A DNA stretch of 64,000 nt from Watersipora subatra (taxonomy: Eukaryota > Bryozoa > Gymnolaemata > Cheilostomatida > Watersiporidae): contig NC_088711.1 in assembly GCF_963576615.1 (NCBI RefSeq), forward strand, positions 64,389,248-64,453,247, read 5' to 3'. The position numbers and the translations under genes are program-made. A model generated the notes under the pieces. The model had not been told where the DNA came from. It made no database searches and was given only the letters and a program-made list of their open reading frames with translations. Positions 33,137 through 44,200 of the stretch are shown here, piece after piece (positions within the stretch are counted from its first letter, which is position 1; the number at the start of each line of letters is the position of its first letter).

Positions 33137-33643
33137 CTCTTTCGCTACCGCATTAAATTCTGACCGAACGATTATTCTTCCCGCATTAATTCAAACGGAT
33201 TTTTGAAAAACTGATATACAGCTAGTATTCAAGCAATATCTCGAGAAATAAAGCAGATATCATTTCACTGTAAAATGCATCTTATTCAGAAAAGAATTTT
33301 CTCCAAGATAAGCATTAAATTGTTTAATAAATCTTACTCTCGTAATTTTTCTTTGCTTTGAACTAACGCAATGTGTTTTTTATTGCCATGACGATAGCGA
33401 TCTGGTTTTGCCATTTTGAAAAATAATTAGAAATGAAATTGTTGAGCCAAAAACTTTCTATTGGTTGCACGTGCTTGGCAACAAGGTTGTTTCATTAGAT
33501 ACAACATTTTATTAGTCTAGCTAATGTGTGGGCTTTGTAACGAGATGAAAAGTGCAACACTATTGATAAGCCGATAGATCGGCTTACGGTCTGTACTTAT
33601 GTTACCGTGCAAACCAATACATCAGCTTACGGTAGCGAAAGAG
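33137..33643. mobile_element. TTAA-flanked MITE
   Basis: Perfect 14-bp terminal inverted repeats CTCTTTCGCTACCG are flanked by TTAA at 33133-33136 and 33644-33647. 507 bp, no coding potential. Confidence 0.8.
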
Positions 33644-33647
33644 TTAA

Positions 33648-33850
33648 GACCCTGTTAAACAAGTAACTACTATTAGCCTGAGACAGTTAGTAATTATTTC
33701 TATAGCGTTGCTTTGAAGGTTCATCTACCATCGTAAATTTAAACCTTTTTTATATAGGTACATGTACTTCCAAGTAGAAAGACCGCGTTAAACAAGAAAC
33801 TACTATTAGCCTGAGGCTGTTATTAATTATTTCAATAGTGTTGCTTTCAA
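33648..33850 (+). repeat. Direct duplication of about 70 bp
   Basis: GACCCTGTTAAACAAGTAAC at about 33648 and GACCGCGTTAAACAAGAAAC at about 33780 begin two similar copies, sharing CTACTATTAGCCTGAG and the TAATTATTTC(T/A)ATAG block. Confidence 0.75.
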
Positions 33851-34243
33851 AGTTTGAACTAAAATAAGCAAAAAGCTTTATAGTTGGACAACGAAAGAAT
33901 TGATTGTTCATAATATAAACGCCTCATTATTAATAAGACTTTGTGGACACGTTTCTACTGATCCCTTGATATTATGGGCTCATGAAGATCAAAGATAGTC
34001 AAAGTGGCGGTAAAATAGAGAGTGGCGCTTTATTCTTCAACCCTTCTCTTGTAGTGGCGGTCAAATAGAGATGGCATTCAATCAGAGGTGGCGCTCAATT
34101 AGAGGTTTTACGGTAACTGGTTATATTTACATTCTTATGTAATGTATATGTTATTGAACACCTTAAAATGGATAATCATGATAAGAAAACTCCCATGAGA
34201 ATAACAATGTGAATGGTCTAACTAGCAAAGTAACCGAACTTAC

Positions 34244-35917
34244 TTTGACAGAAAAAAGGGTGAAAAGAGATGAGTCCATAATCTTCTACCATTTCAATTA
34301 TCTTCTCATTTAGTGATATATATTTGGGCAGTACAATATCTGTCTGTAAGTAAATAGGTCAGTAAAGGTGATAAGCAATCACTCTACAAATGCTATGTCA
34401 AGCAATGTAGAATCAATTCCTGTGATACATCAAAATGATTTTCTTGAGTTGGGTAGCTTGAATTTATAAATTGGATTTGTCCACTCATGGAAACTGTCTT
34501 TTTCATACGCTGATTGTTCTAGACTCAAAACAAAAGAACTTTGTATCTGGAGATTAATGGGTTTCATCTACCACCCTACTTGAGAATCATTCGTAAAGGC
34601 TTGTGTTACTGCGGAGTTAAACTCCATGTTATTGAAAAACCACAAATAAAATTACATAAACGTATATAAAATTAGATAAACTTGAAAACCTAGGTCTGTT
34701 AGCAGAATATAATGCAAAGTTGTAAAATCATCCAACTTCTGATAGCTAAAATTATGTAAAAGTCCATGTGTTTCAAATTGCAAAACCACTATCTAAATGT
34801 AACCACCTAAAGTGCTACATTGTAAGGCCTGTCAACCAAAAACTAGCTTTACTGGGCTACAGGTGCAAATAACTCCAAATTAATTAGGTAATAATAAACA
34901 CTAACCACACCTTGTCAAGTGTATCTAAGAGTTGAGAGAGAGATCCAGCACTTCTGTATAGAAATCAAAGTTGAACTCGAGTTTGCCGTACTGCTCTATT
35001 AGATCAACCTCGGAGAGAACATTGATGTGGGGCAGCTCCAGCTGCAGCATCGTGGACAGGCTTGTCAGCAGGACGGCTATGAACTTGGAAGAGTCAGTAC
35101 AATAGTGAGAGTCAACGAGATGCACAGCTGCCAATCTGCAGTCTTTCTTCCTTGTCAGGTGATCGATGATATTTTGTACAGAATTGTGGTGCGTGTAGAG
35201 TTCCACCTGACCTGGACAGTCAAATAAGAAATAAGCTTCCGAGGGTAAAGTGTCAAGCTGCGTACATAGCCACTCGAGGTTGGTTTCAAGGCATTCCATA
35301 GCATATAATAGCCCTCCATTCGGTCCAAGGCTGAGTGTGTCCATCACATCGCCAACAGATACTAGGTCTGTGATATTAACGCTGCATGTGTAGGGTAATA
35401 TGTCATTAGCTGGGTCCAAGTTAATTATAGATACCTTTCGCCCTGCAATATGACAATCTAACAGTCAACGAGATACACCGTGGAATAACCACTATTGGTA
35501 TCATAAAAATCTTTAGATGTAGCAGTTGGCTAAAAAAGCTTTGTAGTCTTGTATCCAGTGAGCACAGAGCCTAATGGGTACATGAAAAATCACTAATTGT
35601 TTCATATTACATATGCATCTGAAAATGCAAACAGAATAAAGTGGAGTTCAATAGAAGGCCACCTCAAATTTAAGTTACAACTGAATTTGTCTGTAGTAGT
35701 ATAATAAATCCCATCATTTTTAAAAGCAGAATTTTTAGCACAGCATAAAATTCAAACATACAAAAGATTACAGCCAAACTTAGGCGTAATCTAATACTAA
35801 CTATAATAATCAAGCAGACCTACCCATGGTTTCGAGCAGATCCTTTATTGCTTTGCAGTAGGTGCTCTTTCCAGACCCTGGAGGTCCAATAACGACTTGC
35901 CCAAATCTAGGTCCCAT
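34244..35917 (-). CDS. GPN2: GPN-loop GTPase 2 (partial, with a 2-bp excess in exon 2)
   Basis: Exons on the minus strand are 35917-35824, 35442-34911 and 34343-34244. Exon 1 encodes [20 protein letters not shown] with the P-loop. Exon 2 encodes [14 protein letters not shown], the GPN loop (LGPNGGL), [13 protein letters not shown] and [10 protein letters not shown]. Exon 3 encodes [22 protein letters not shown]2 acts in the cytoplasm in RNA polymerase assembly and import. Introns use G|GTAGGT...TTGCAG and AAG|GTGTGG...TTACAG. Near 34933-34945 the run GAGAGAGAGA puts the frame out by 2 bp and gives an early stop just after [10 protein letters not shown]; one GA less would restore the family sequence. 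The C-terminal exon was not found. Confidence 0.85.
35443..35823 (-). other. GPN2 intron 1
   Basis: 381-bp intron. Its sequence is largely repeated at about 39105-39520 in the degraded duplicate. Confidence 0.75.
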
Positions 35918-37330
35918 CTCGACAGCTTTGGTTAGTCGGCGTTGCTATATAAATACACATTCTGGTATATCAATTACTTAAAACATTTCATAGTACAGAA
36001 CTAAAATGAAAAATGACCACAAAATGTTTTTATGTACCATAAAAACACGTATCTAACAAGACCATTTTACTCAGAAGGCACTTGTTTGGTGGCTGAGATG
36101 AAAAAATGGCTGACTAGAAATTTATTCATCATTGGTTTGGGTTATTATCGATAAGAAAATAATCAAAATTACTATTTATGCGCATAAGTTAATTACTATA
36201 ATTACGCATAAGTTGACTTTTTGGCAATTATTTGCCAAAAAATTTAAACAAATAAACTCAAAAACTAGCAACAAAATTAAATAAGCCATTTCGATAAAAA
36301 TACAATTTGCCCATTCGTAAGCATAAAATTTATTTCTTCACACTTGGATCAACTAGTGAGGGGCCTTTACGATTTGAGCTATCGTCGGCTTGCCGAATTC
36401 ATTTTGTGGTTATTTTGCCTAAACAGCACAACAACTAAGAGAAAACAACTACAAATTAAATGTACAAATTCTCGCTAATACGGATACACATAAAGAGTAC
36501 AGTAAATGAAAAAGGGGTTTGTAATGTTTTAGTAATCTAAATCGGTATAAAATTGTGCAATAATCATCAATCTGAATCAGAAATATTTTATTCAAATGAC
36601 ACTCTGCAGCCATGTAGATACGTGTTTGTTAGTTTTCATGAAAGTTCTGCATTTCCCTAATTTTGAACAATTTTGCTTAAAACCTCACATGCATTTGCCT
36701 TCCACCAGGTCACCAAAAGTAGTTGGTTTCAAAATTCCATCTGGTTCCTAAGAACCAGCGTCTTAAGAACTTGAATAATTGAAATTTTCTAAGAAGTATT
36801 TTATTTATTTCAACATAATTTCAAATATCTTGAACTATCTAAAGTAGTTTTAAGGCTGTAAATAGACACAGTAATTTGATAACGCAGTGTTGTAGCATAT
36901 ACCGTTAAACAGTCTGGTTCCATCAACCCACTTAGTACTATTAGAAGTTTTGTTCTTATAAAATAAGTTTTGTTCTCTTGGAAATATTGAAACTGAAACT
37001 TCATTCCTTTATGATCTACATGTAATTAAGTCAATGACATGCATGATGCATTTACTTCCATTTTGAAAGCAAGATTAAATTAATTTGGATATAAAATAAT
37101 ACAAAACTATTATTTTGGAAAAGGTTTAATCTTATTTAATTTTAAGCTAGGTTTAACTAATTTAGATCACAGCTAACATAAACAGAGAAAAGGTAGAAAG
37201 TGATAGCTGCTTTATTTGTAGACGAAAGGTTCCGACTTCTATTACTGTGCAAGGGCGTAGTTGTAGATCATTAATCTCCCAGCTGAAAGAAATTAGAGAG
37301 ATTCGTGTTTAATCAAGATTGCTACGAATA
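35918..37330. other. Upstream flank of GPN2
   Basis: No gene recognised. Bases up to about 36310 are also present in the duplicate at 39600-40285, so the duplicated block includes the presumed GPN2 promoter. Confidence 0.5.
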
Positions 37331-37336
37331 ATTGAA

Positions 37337-37625
37337 AAGGATTCAACAGTAAGTGAAAAGTACCAACTGTAAGTAAAAGGCATCAACTGCAAGTGAAAAA
37401 GTACTAGCTGTAGGTAAAAAGGCATTAACCGCAAGTTAAAAGTACCAACTGTTAGTAAAAAGCTTCCACTGTATATAAAGGACTGTGCAAAGAACATAAA
37501 CCGGATGTAAAAGGCCTCAACTGTAGGTGAAAAGTACTATTTGTTTGTAAAAAGCTTTCATTGCATATAAAATGCTTCAACTGTGTATATAAGTTGCCAA
37601 ATCTATGTAAAAGGCACCAACCGTA
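37337..37625. repeat. Degenerate 20-bp tandem repeat
   Basis: About 14 imperfect units of the form (C/A)CAACTGTAAGTAAAAGGCAT. The divergence indicates age. Confidence 0.75.
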
Positions 37626-37629
37626 TTGG

Positions 37630-38914
37630 TCTCACTGATAAAACAATGCATTTGTGTCATCGCATTTAAAGAAGATAGGTTATAGATATCGTTTATTTAG
37701 TTTTTAAAAGCAACGAAAAATTTTTTAGAATCACAGGCAGGTTAATAATGCAAAACAACTTCAAGGTGCAATATCATGTTTCTTTCTGGATGAATAAGAC
37801 ACAAAGCAATTGACACATTTTCTACCTTATTAGGGCCTTCACTGACTGCTCAGATTATATTATTGTTAAATTAAGCTGTTTTTGTTGCACTTTCATATCT
37901 GCCAATAGCAACGCACCAGCACCTCTCTTACTAGCCAAAACAATCAGGAAATTGCGAAAGTGAGGGATTGTTGGACCTTGTTCATTGGAACTAATGAAAC
38001 AGGGATGAACAACACTTCGGCAAGAAATGTAATTCGTTAGTTTACGAAATCTGAGATCTGATTGCTTTAGTCACCAGATAGGTAGCCATTTTCTATCTAA
38101 AGTGAATAGAAAAGGCTAAGCTATCTCTCCTTCACACCACAGTTGGTGAAAGAAAGCCCACAGCTTCACTTTCAAAAATTTAAAACTACATATCTGTAGC
38201 AATAAATGCATGTTTTGTTTTTCAATAATGATTCTGGTTTTAACCTAGACGTTTTGACGCGACCACACAGATAGCAAATAGAGTTTGCTATGTATTTTTA
38301 ATAAGGACTTGCTTAGTACTAAACCTTGTTACGTATGCTCTTTGTGAACTGTGGTTACTGCACTAGTACTGCACATAACTGCTGATCAATAGCTGGTGAA
38401 GTCAGGCCATAATCAATCTAGAGGTGGATCTAGATATTGTCAACAGTGGGTCTGACAGTAGCAATTTCTTATACTAATATGAGTTTGTAGTCTGTGCCGA
38501 TTCTGTTGTGATTCTGTTATAACCCACATTCTTTACACAAGCTGTCATCAAATTCAGCTGCCTGGTTTAGTCTCTGGATGGTAAGAAAAGTTTGTATATG
38601 TTACATGAAAAGGTAGTTATGCATCTATTACCAGCATAACGGTGAACACAGATAAAAGAAACACAATGCTAGTTGAAGTAAATAGAAGTACATACATTCA
38701 TTCCAACAAGTTATCACTGTAGACCAAAATTCATCAGGAAATAAATCTGATTAGACTATCATAGTGTGGCCATGTTTAGGGTGACACTATGATAGCACTA
38801 ACAAGTTACTGTACTACAACTACAGAAGTATCAGATGGCATGAAAACTTTGCAGAACGATTGGGTTGAATGCATTGTCAGATATTTTGACCATTCATTAA
38901 TCAGGTTTAATGCC
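37630..38914. other. Intergenic, nothing recognised
   Basis: Only a small hairpin (CTATCATAGTGT...ACACTATGATAG near 38756-38800) was noticed. Confidence 0.4.
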
Positions 38915-40285
38915 TTGGTAAAGTGTCAAGCTGCGCGCATAGATTGGTTTCAACGAATTTCATAGCATATAATAGCCCTCCATTCGGTCCAAGGTCGAGT
39001 GTCCATCACATCACCAACAGCTACTAGGTCTGTGATATCAACGCTGCATGTGTAGAGTAATATGTCATTAACTGGGTCCAAGTTAATCATAGATACTTTT
39101 CGCCCTGTAATACGTCAATCAAACAACAGTCAACCAGATACACAGTGAGATAACTACTATTGGTATAGCAATCTTTAGATGTAGCAGTTGACTATAAACA
39201 AAACCTTTGTAGTCTTGTATCTAGTAAGCACAGAGCTTTATAGGTACATGAAAAAAAACAGTAATTGCTTCCCATTCCATATGCATCTTAAAATGCAAAC
39301 AGCATAAAGTGGAGTTCAATAAAAGACCACCTTAAATGTAAGTTATAACTGAATTTGTCTGTAGTAGTATGATAGCTCCCTTAATTTCTAGCAGCGGAAT
39401 TTTCAGCACAGCATAGAATTCAAACTTACAAAAGATTATAGCCAAACTTGGGCATAATCTAATACTATTTATAATAAAATAATTGATTACTAATTGAAAG
39501 GATTATCAAAAAAATCAAGTAGGCATACCCATGGTGTCGAGCAGTTCCTTTACTTTTCTATGCTGCTGCAAATCTAGGTCCCATCTCAACAGCTTTGGTT
39601 AGTTGCTATATAAATACACATGCTGGTATATTAATTTCTTAAAACATTTCATAATACAAAACTAAAATAACAAATGACCACAACGTTGATACATGGTAAT
39701 CTAATCATGTACCATGAAAAACCACATATCTAACAAGACCATCTTACTCAGCGGCAGGCCTGCCAACCCAAGAGTGGGACAATGCTTGAGATTTGGTTTT
39801 GGGGCAATTGATGTATCAATGATAGTACATATAAAATTGTGGAAATTAGGGCAAAAATCTCACGCATTTCTCACTCAATTTAATTTTTTCTTTGGCGTGA
39901 TTGCGTGAGTCTCACGTCCAATGCGTGAGAGTTGGCAGGCCTGCTCAGCGGGCACCCGTTTGGTGACCGAGATCAAAAATGCTCGTCTAGTGATTTGTTC
40001 ATTAATGGTTTGGGTTATTACCATTAACAGAATAATACTATTTATAAGTGATGCACAAGTTAGCTTTTTAGCAATCATTTGCCAAAAAAATTAAGGTATA
40101 AGCTCTGTTAAGTATGTACCTGTGTCGGCGTAATAGGGCAGGTTTAACGCGAGGTAGCAAGATGGCGTCTGAGCGATTTTCTACTAAAACCGGAAACTAC
40201 ATTAAAGTCACATGATCATTATGTGACAAACTCCAAAACTAGCGACCAAATTAAATACAAGTAAGCCATATCGAGAAGAAATTTG
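38915..40285 (-). pseudogene. Degraded direct duplicate of the GPN2 5' half
   Basis: Aligns with 35235-36310 in the same orientation: part of exon 2 (about 38920-39105), intron 1 (to about 39520), exon 1 (about 39525-39595) and upstream flank. Exon 1 has lost the roughly 47 bp that encode the P-loop, and exon 2 carries several small deletions and ends near the start of the GPN-motif region, so no GTPase can be made. The copy has since received the 189-bp hAT-type MITE at 39755-39943. Confidence 0.85.
39755..39943. mobile_element. hAT-type MITE (copy 1)
   Basis: 189 bp with ends CAGGCCTGCCAAC...GTTGGCAGGCCTG and an exact 8-bp target duplication CTCAGCGG at 39747-39754 and 39944-39951. The uninterrupted sequence is visible at about 36075 in the parent GPN2 flank. 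Confidence 0.92.
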
Positions 40286-40289
40286 CTTA

Positions 40290-41218
40290 GCCTGGGCGCG
40301 AGAGGAAATTAGCACCACAAATGAGAAGGCGCGCGGGAGGTAGGAATAATGGGTTGTTGGGTTTACCCGCCAAGTACGCTCGTTATCGCGTTCTAAACTA
40401 CGCTCTGAACTATGCGTTCTAAACTCGTACACTAAACTTGCATCTTCCCCATCTTGGAGAAAAGATTCTTTCAGCAAGCTTGAATCAGACAACTATCATA
40501 CCATGAGCACTGACCACACATATCATTGTGAAAAACCAGCAGCCAGTCACCAAGAAGTGGGAGTATCAGAATGGGACAGCATGTGTAAAGTAAGGCATGA
40601 CATGAACTGAAAACAAGACTCAAGAGACTGTCCTGTGTGGTCTGTCTGTCAGTTCTTTGATCTTCAGTCAAGTCAGGGGAAGAGTAGAGCAGAGATATAA
40701 TCATTTGAGTTTTAATTTTGTATATAACTACATTGTAACAAAATCAATCACAAACTACTTACTCTACTTGCACTTTGTGTTATCTAACTGAATACTGAAC
40801 TCGATTTTGCTTGCTCATACTAAAGACAAGCCAAAGAAAACCTTTTCTCATACAATCGCTTCACAGAATAAATATCATATGCCTGCCAAGCATATTATAT
40901 TATGAATCAGTCTTTTAAGTCAAGCCTACTCTGTCCAAATTACATGCGGCGCTGCATAAATGAGCTCATCTTTTAGAACGTACTTCGCTTTAATATGACA
41001 CCTGGTTTGTCAAAATTCCCCAAAATTCATGCATTTCATTTGCCTATTACATTATTTTGGGGGAGGCTGGTGGGCATTTGCTGCCAGCTACTCACTACAT
41101 TGGTCAAACTAGTAATGATGAAGCAACTATATAGTGTATCTTTGCTATCAATCATGGTCTGAGTATGATTGTGATGTGTTCACCAATGAAGGTATTTGAT
41201 GATACTTTTTGTTCTTAG
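40290..41218. other. Intergenic, nothing recognised
   Basis: The start and first exons of the MULE/SWIM gene that follows should lie here or further upstream but were not identified. Confidence 0.35.
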
Positions 41219-44200
41219 AATATACTACCTGAAGGTTTTGCCTACCACCTTCTAAAGCACGAGATGGTCCGAATAATCTCCAAGACGACCTTTGTCTTCT
41301 CTGTGAAGGAACTAAAATCAAAATCCGATATTTTGGCTTGGAAGGCCTCGTTTCAGGCAAACAACAGATGGCGCACAAAGGAAATCAGGAAGCCTTCAGA
41401 AAGACTCCTGTTTCGTGTAAGTTAGCACAAGTATAATAGAAATGAAAATACTCTAGTGTTGTTAAACCAGGTTTATCGCCAGCCTACAATGTATAACCAG
41501 ATGCGCTGGTCGTGACTCAAGAACAGATTCAATCGTTTTCTAACCTCACCACACTCGAAAGACACAAGACCCGAGTCCGACACACTATACAGTTGTGAAA
41601 GAAGAACATCAAGGGCATTGGATTGGTGCAAGTATAATATACACTGTCATGTTTGTACTCTGGGGATCTAATATATTACTTACCTTTTTCAGCTTAGAGC
41701 TGTTTTTCAGCATCAAACACAGTATCAAAACAAGCATAGCTGCAAAAATAAGCAGAAGAGGAAGAGAAAATATTCCAACATAAAAAACACTGGATGTCCA
41801 GCCACGCTCACAATAAATTTAAAGCCAAAGGGAAACATGTAAGTTAGAATATAGCGAGTCTCTCTTATCAATTGCTTTAGGATTTATACATTTTGAGGTA
41901 ATGCCTGTATTTCAAACCAAAATCGGTTATCAAAATCAATCGGTAACATAACAATTAAATAAAACATTGTTACCCCTGATTCTATGCCTCTAAATAAAAT
42001 TTGTAACTTGTTAAGCGACTGTTGGACTGAATTCATCAGATTAATTAATAGAAATAAATATTTTCTGTTTCAAGGAGATCGAGTGAAGCAGTGGTTAAGC
42101 TCAATTTGGCCCACAACCACCAAACAGCTTCTGCTGCTTCATATGGAAAGAATTGTGTCTCTGAAGAAACCACTAGAGCACTAGAACAGCTTTTTGTTGA
42201 TGGACATTCTCCGATCTCAGCTTTAAGTCATTTGAAAATGACTGTTGAAGAGGATGTTGTCAAACTTGCGGACAGGTCAATCATCCCATCATCCAAGTTC
42301 TGCTCAAGGTATATAATTTGTGTGAAGGAAAGTCCAGTTGAACATTGTTTATACGCTCTGCATACATTGTCTGATCCACAAATTATTTGATAACCGTTCA
42401 AAATGCTAGCAATTCTCATGTTTTGGCTTTTTAGACTTTATATTACAAACTGAAAAAAATCAAATATGATGAATTTCAAAAGACGACCGCAGAGATGAGA
42501 GGCTCTACAAACAAAATTGGAGAATGAGGATGTCAAGTTTTTGACAGGTCTAACAGAGAGCGGCCAAATGGCTGTTTCTCTGATAACTCCACTGATGGAG
42601 CGCTCACACAATTTAAGGTCAGCTTCTGAACATCACTGTGACTTTACATAGGTATAGTCTATGTACCGCTTGCACTTACTAGATAGGATATAGGATTTAG
42701 TCACCCCAACCACTGATTATATTCCTCTATTAATTGTCATTCAGTGTCATTTACTGTTATTTATCATTTAAATGCGCCTCTATGTTCAAACTGGCAGTGA
42801 AAATAACATGCATGGCACATAATCTGTTGCAGAGAGTCTGCAGAGATAGTGTTTTTAGATGCCAGTAGTGGAATGGACGGTCACCAGACCCGCCTCTTTC
42901 TACTTCTAACCCATTGCCATGGAGGAGGTGTCCCTTTAGGTATGAATGAAGTTTCAATACAATGTAATTCTTCACTCACTAATAACAACCTGATTTGATG
43001 TTGTTGTTCAAGACAATGCATGCTATAGTTGCAAAAAGCCATGAAGGTTTTGAAATGCTAGAACATCGAAAAACCCAAACTAAACATATTGTGATTTTAT
43101 TGCAGGTGCATTTCTGACCACAAGTGAAAGTGAAGATGCCATCACCATGGGATTAGACCAGATCAAACAGCTTGCTGACAGTTCTGGCTTCTATAACAGA
43201 GGTTTGTCATTATTATGTTTTTAAAGATAATTCATCTGAAACTACAATTCATTGAATGTTGGTACTCGAGAAAACAATGAAGGCTGAGAGACAGGTGAAA
43301 AAAATCCCCACTTTGCTTAGTGGTTAATGAGTGAACTTGGTAGTACCCAGAACAATGCATTTCACAAATCACATAAAAACCTCTCTTGGCAATCAGTGTT
43401 TTGGTGACAAGGAACCCATATCTGCCCTTCTTCTGGTTTGGTATGATCAACACCCATCGTTCAACAATTTTGGGCCTAGTTGGACCAACGTCGTTTATGG
43501 TTGATGATTCAAAGGCAGAACATGTGGCCATTAACGCTGTGTTTCCAGAAAGTCGAGTGCTGCTTTGCACATTCCACATACAGCAAGCGGTGTGGAGATG
43601 GCTGTGGAACACACAATTTAAGGTCAGCTTGTGGAACAGCTGACCTTACACAACAAGTAGATCTTGTTGTGGCTGTGGAGCAGCCACAACAAGATCTACT
43701 TGAGAGATCGTAACACATGCATGGAACTGTTTCGTAGGCTTCTCTACAGCGATAGTGAATCTGAATACATGGAAATGTCAGTATAATTTATAATGCTATG
43801 TATTTGATATTTCTATTATTCAGAAAGCAATTTTCATATACTTACTGATGTTTTGGAGCGAGAGTACTAAATGGAGCAGAAATGATTACCCTGTGTTATG
43901 GATAATGAAAATAACAAAAGCAGAATATCAACACCAATCCTTGGTGTTGTTATGTAGAGGTTACAGTTTTTATTTGGTGTAATTTTAGCCTAACTATTAT
44001 TCCCCAAACCCCAGGGGGGGGGGGGTTGATGACTAATAGTTAGGCTAGGTGTAATTCTTTGTAATTTATCTGGTATACTTTAAATGTATATTTGATGATT
44101 TGAAACTCAGCCATTACCAACTTCCTTAATGATTTATAGTTATGACAGTGACCATTCGTGTCTGGCAAAATATCCAAATTATGCCAATTATCTTGGTGTG

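Larger units (their letters stand above)
30188..34113. mobile_element. Candidate 3.9-kb DNA element bounded by related inverted ends
   Basis: The left end CCGTAAAACCTTTAACTGAA and the reversed right end CCGTAAAACCTCTAATTGAG are similar, and each is flanked by TA (30186-30187, 34114-34115). Both have a subterminal AACCCTTCT and CTATTTGANCG block. This could be one transposon or two solitary copies in opposite orientation. Inside, open frames at 31064-31411 (plus) and 31817-32185 (minus) have no recognised homologue. Confidence 0.45.
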
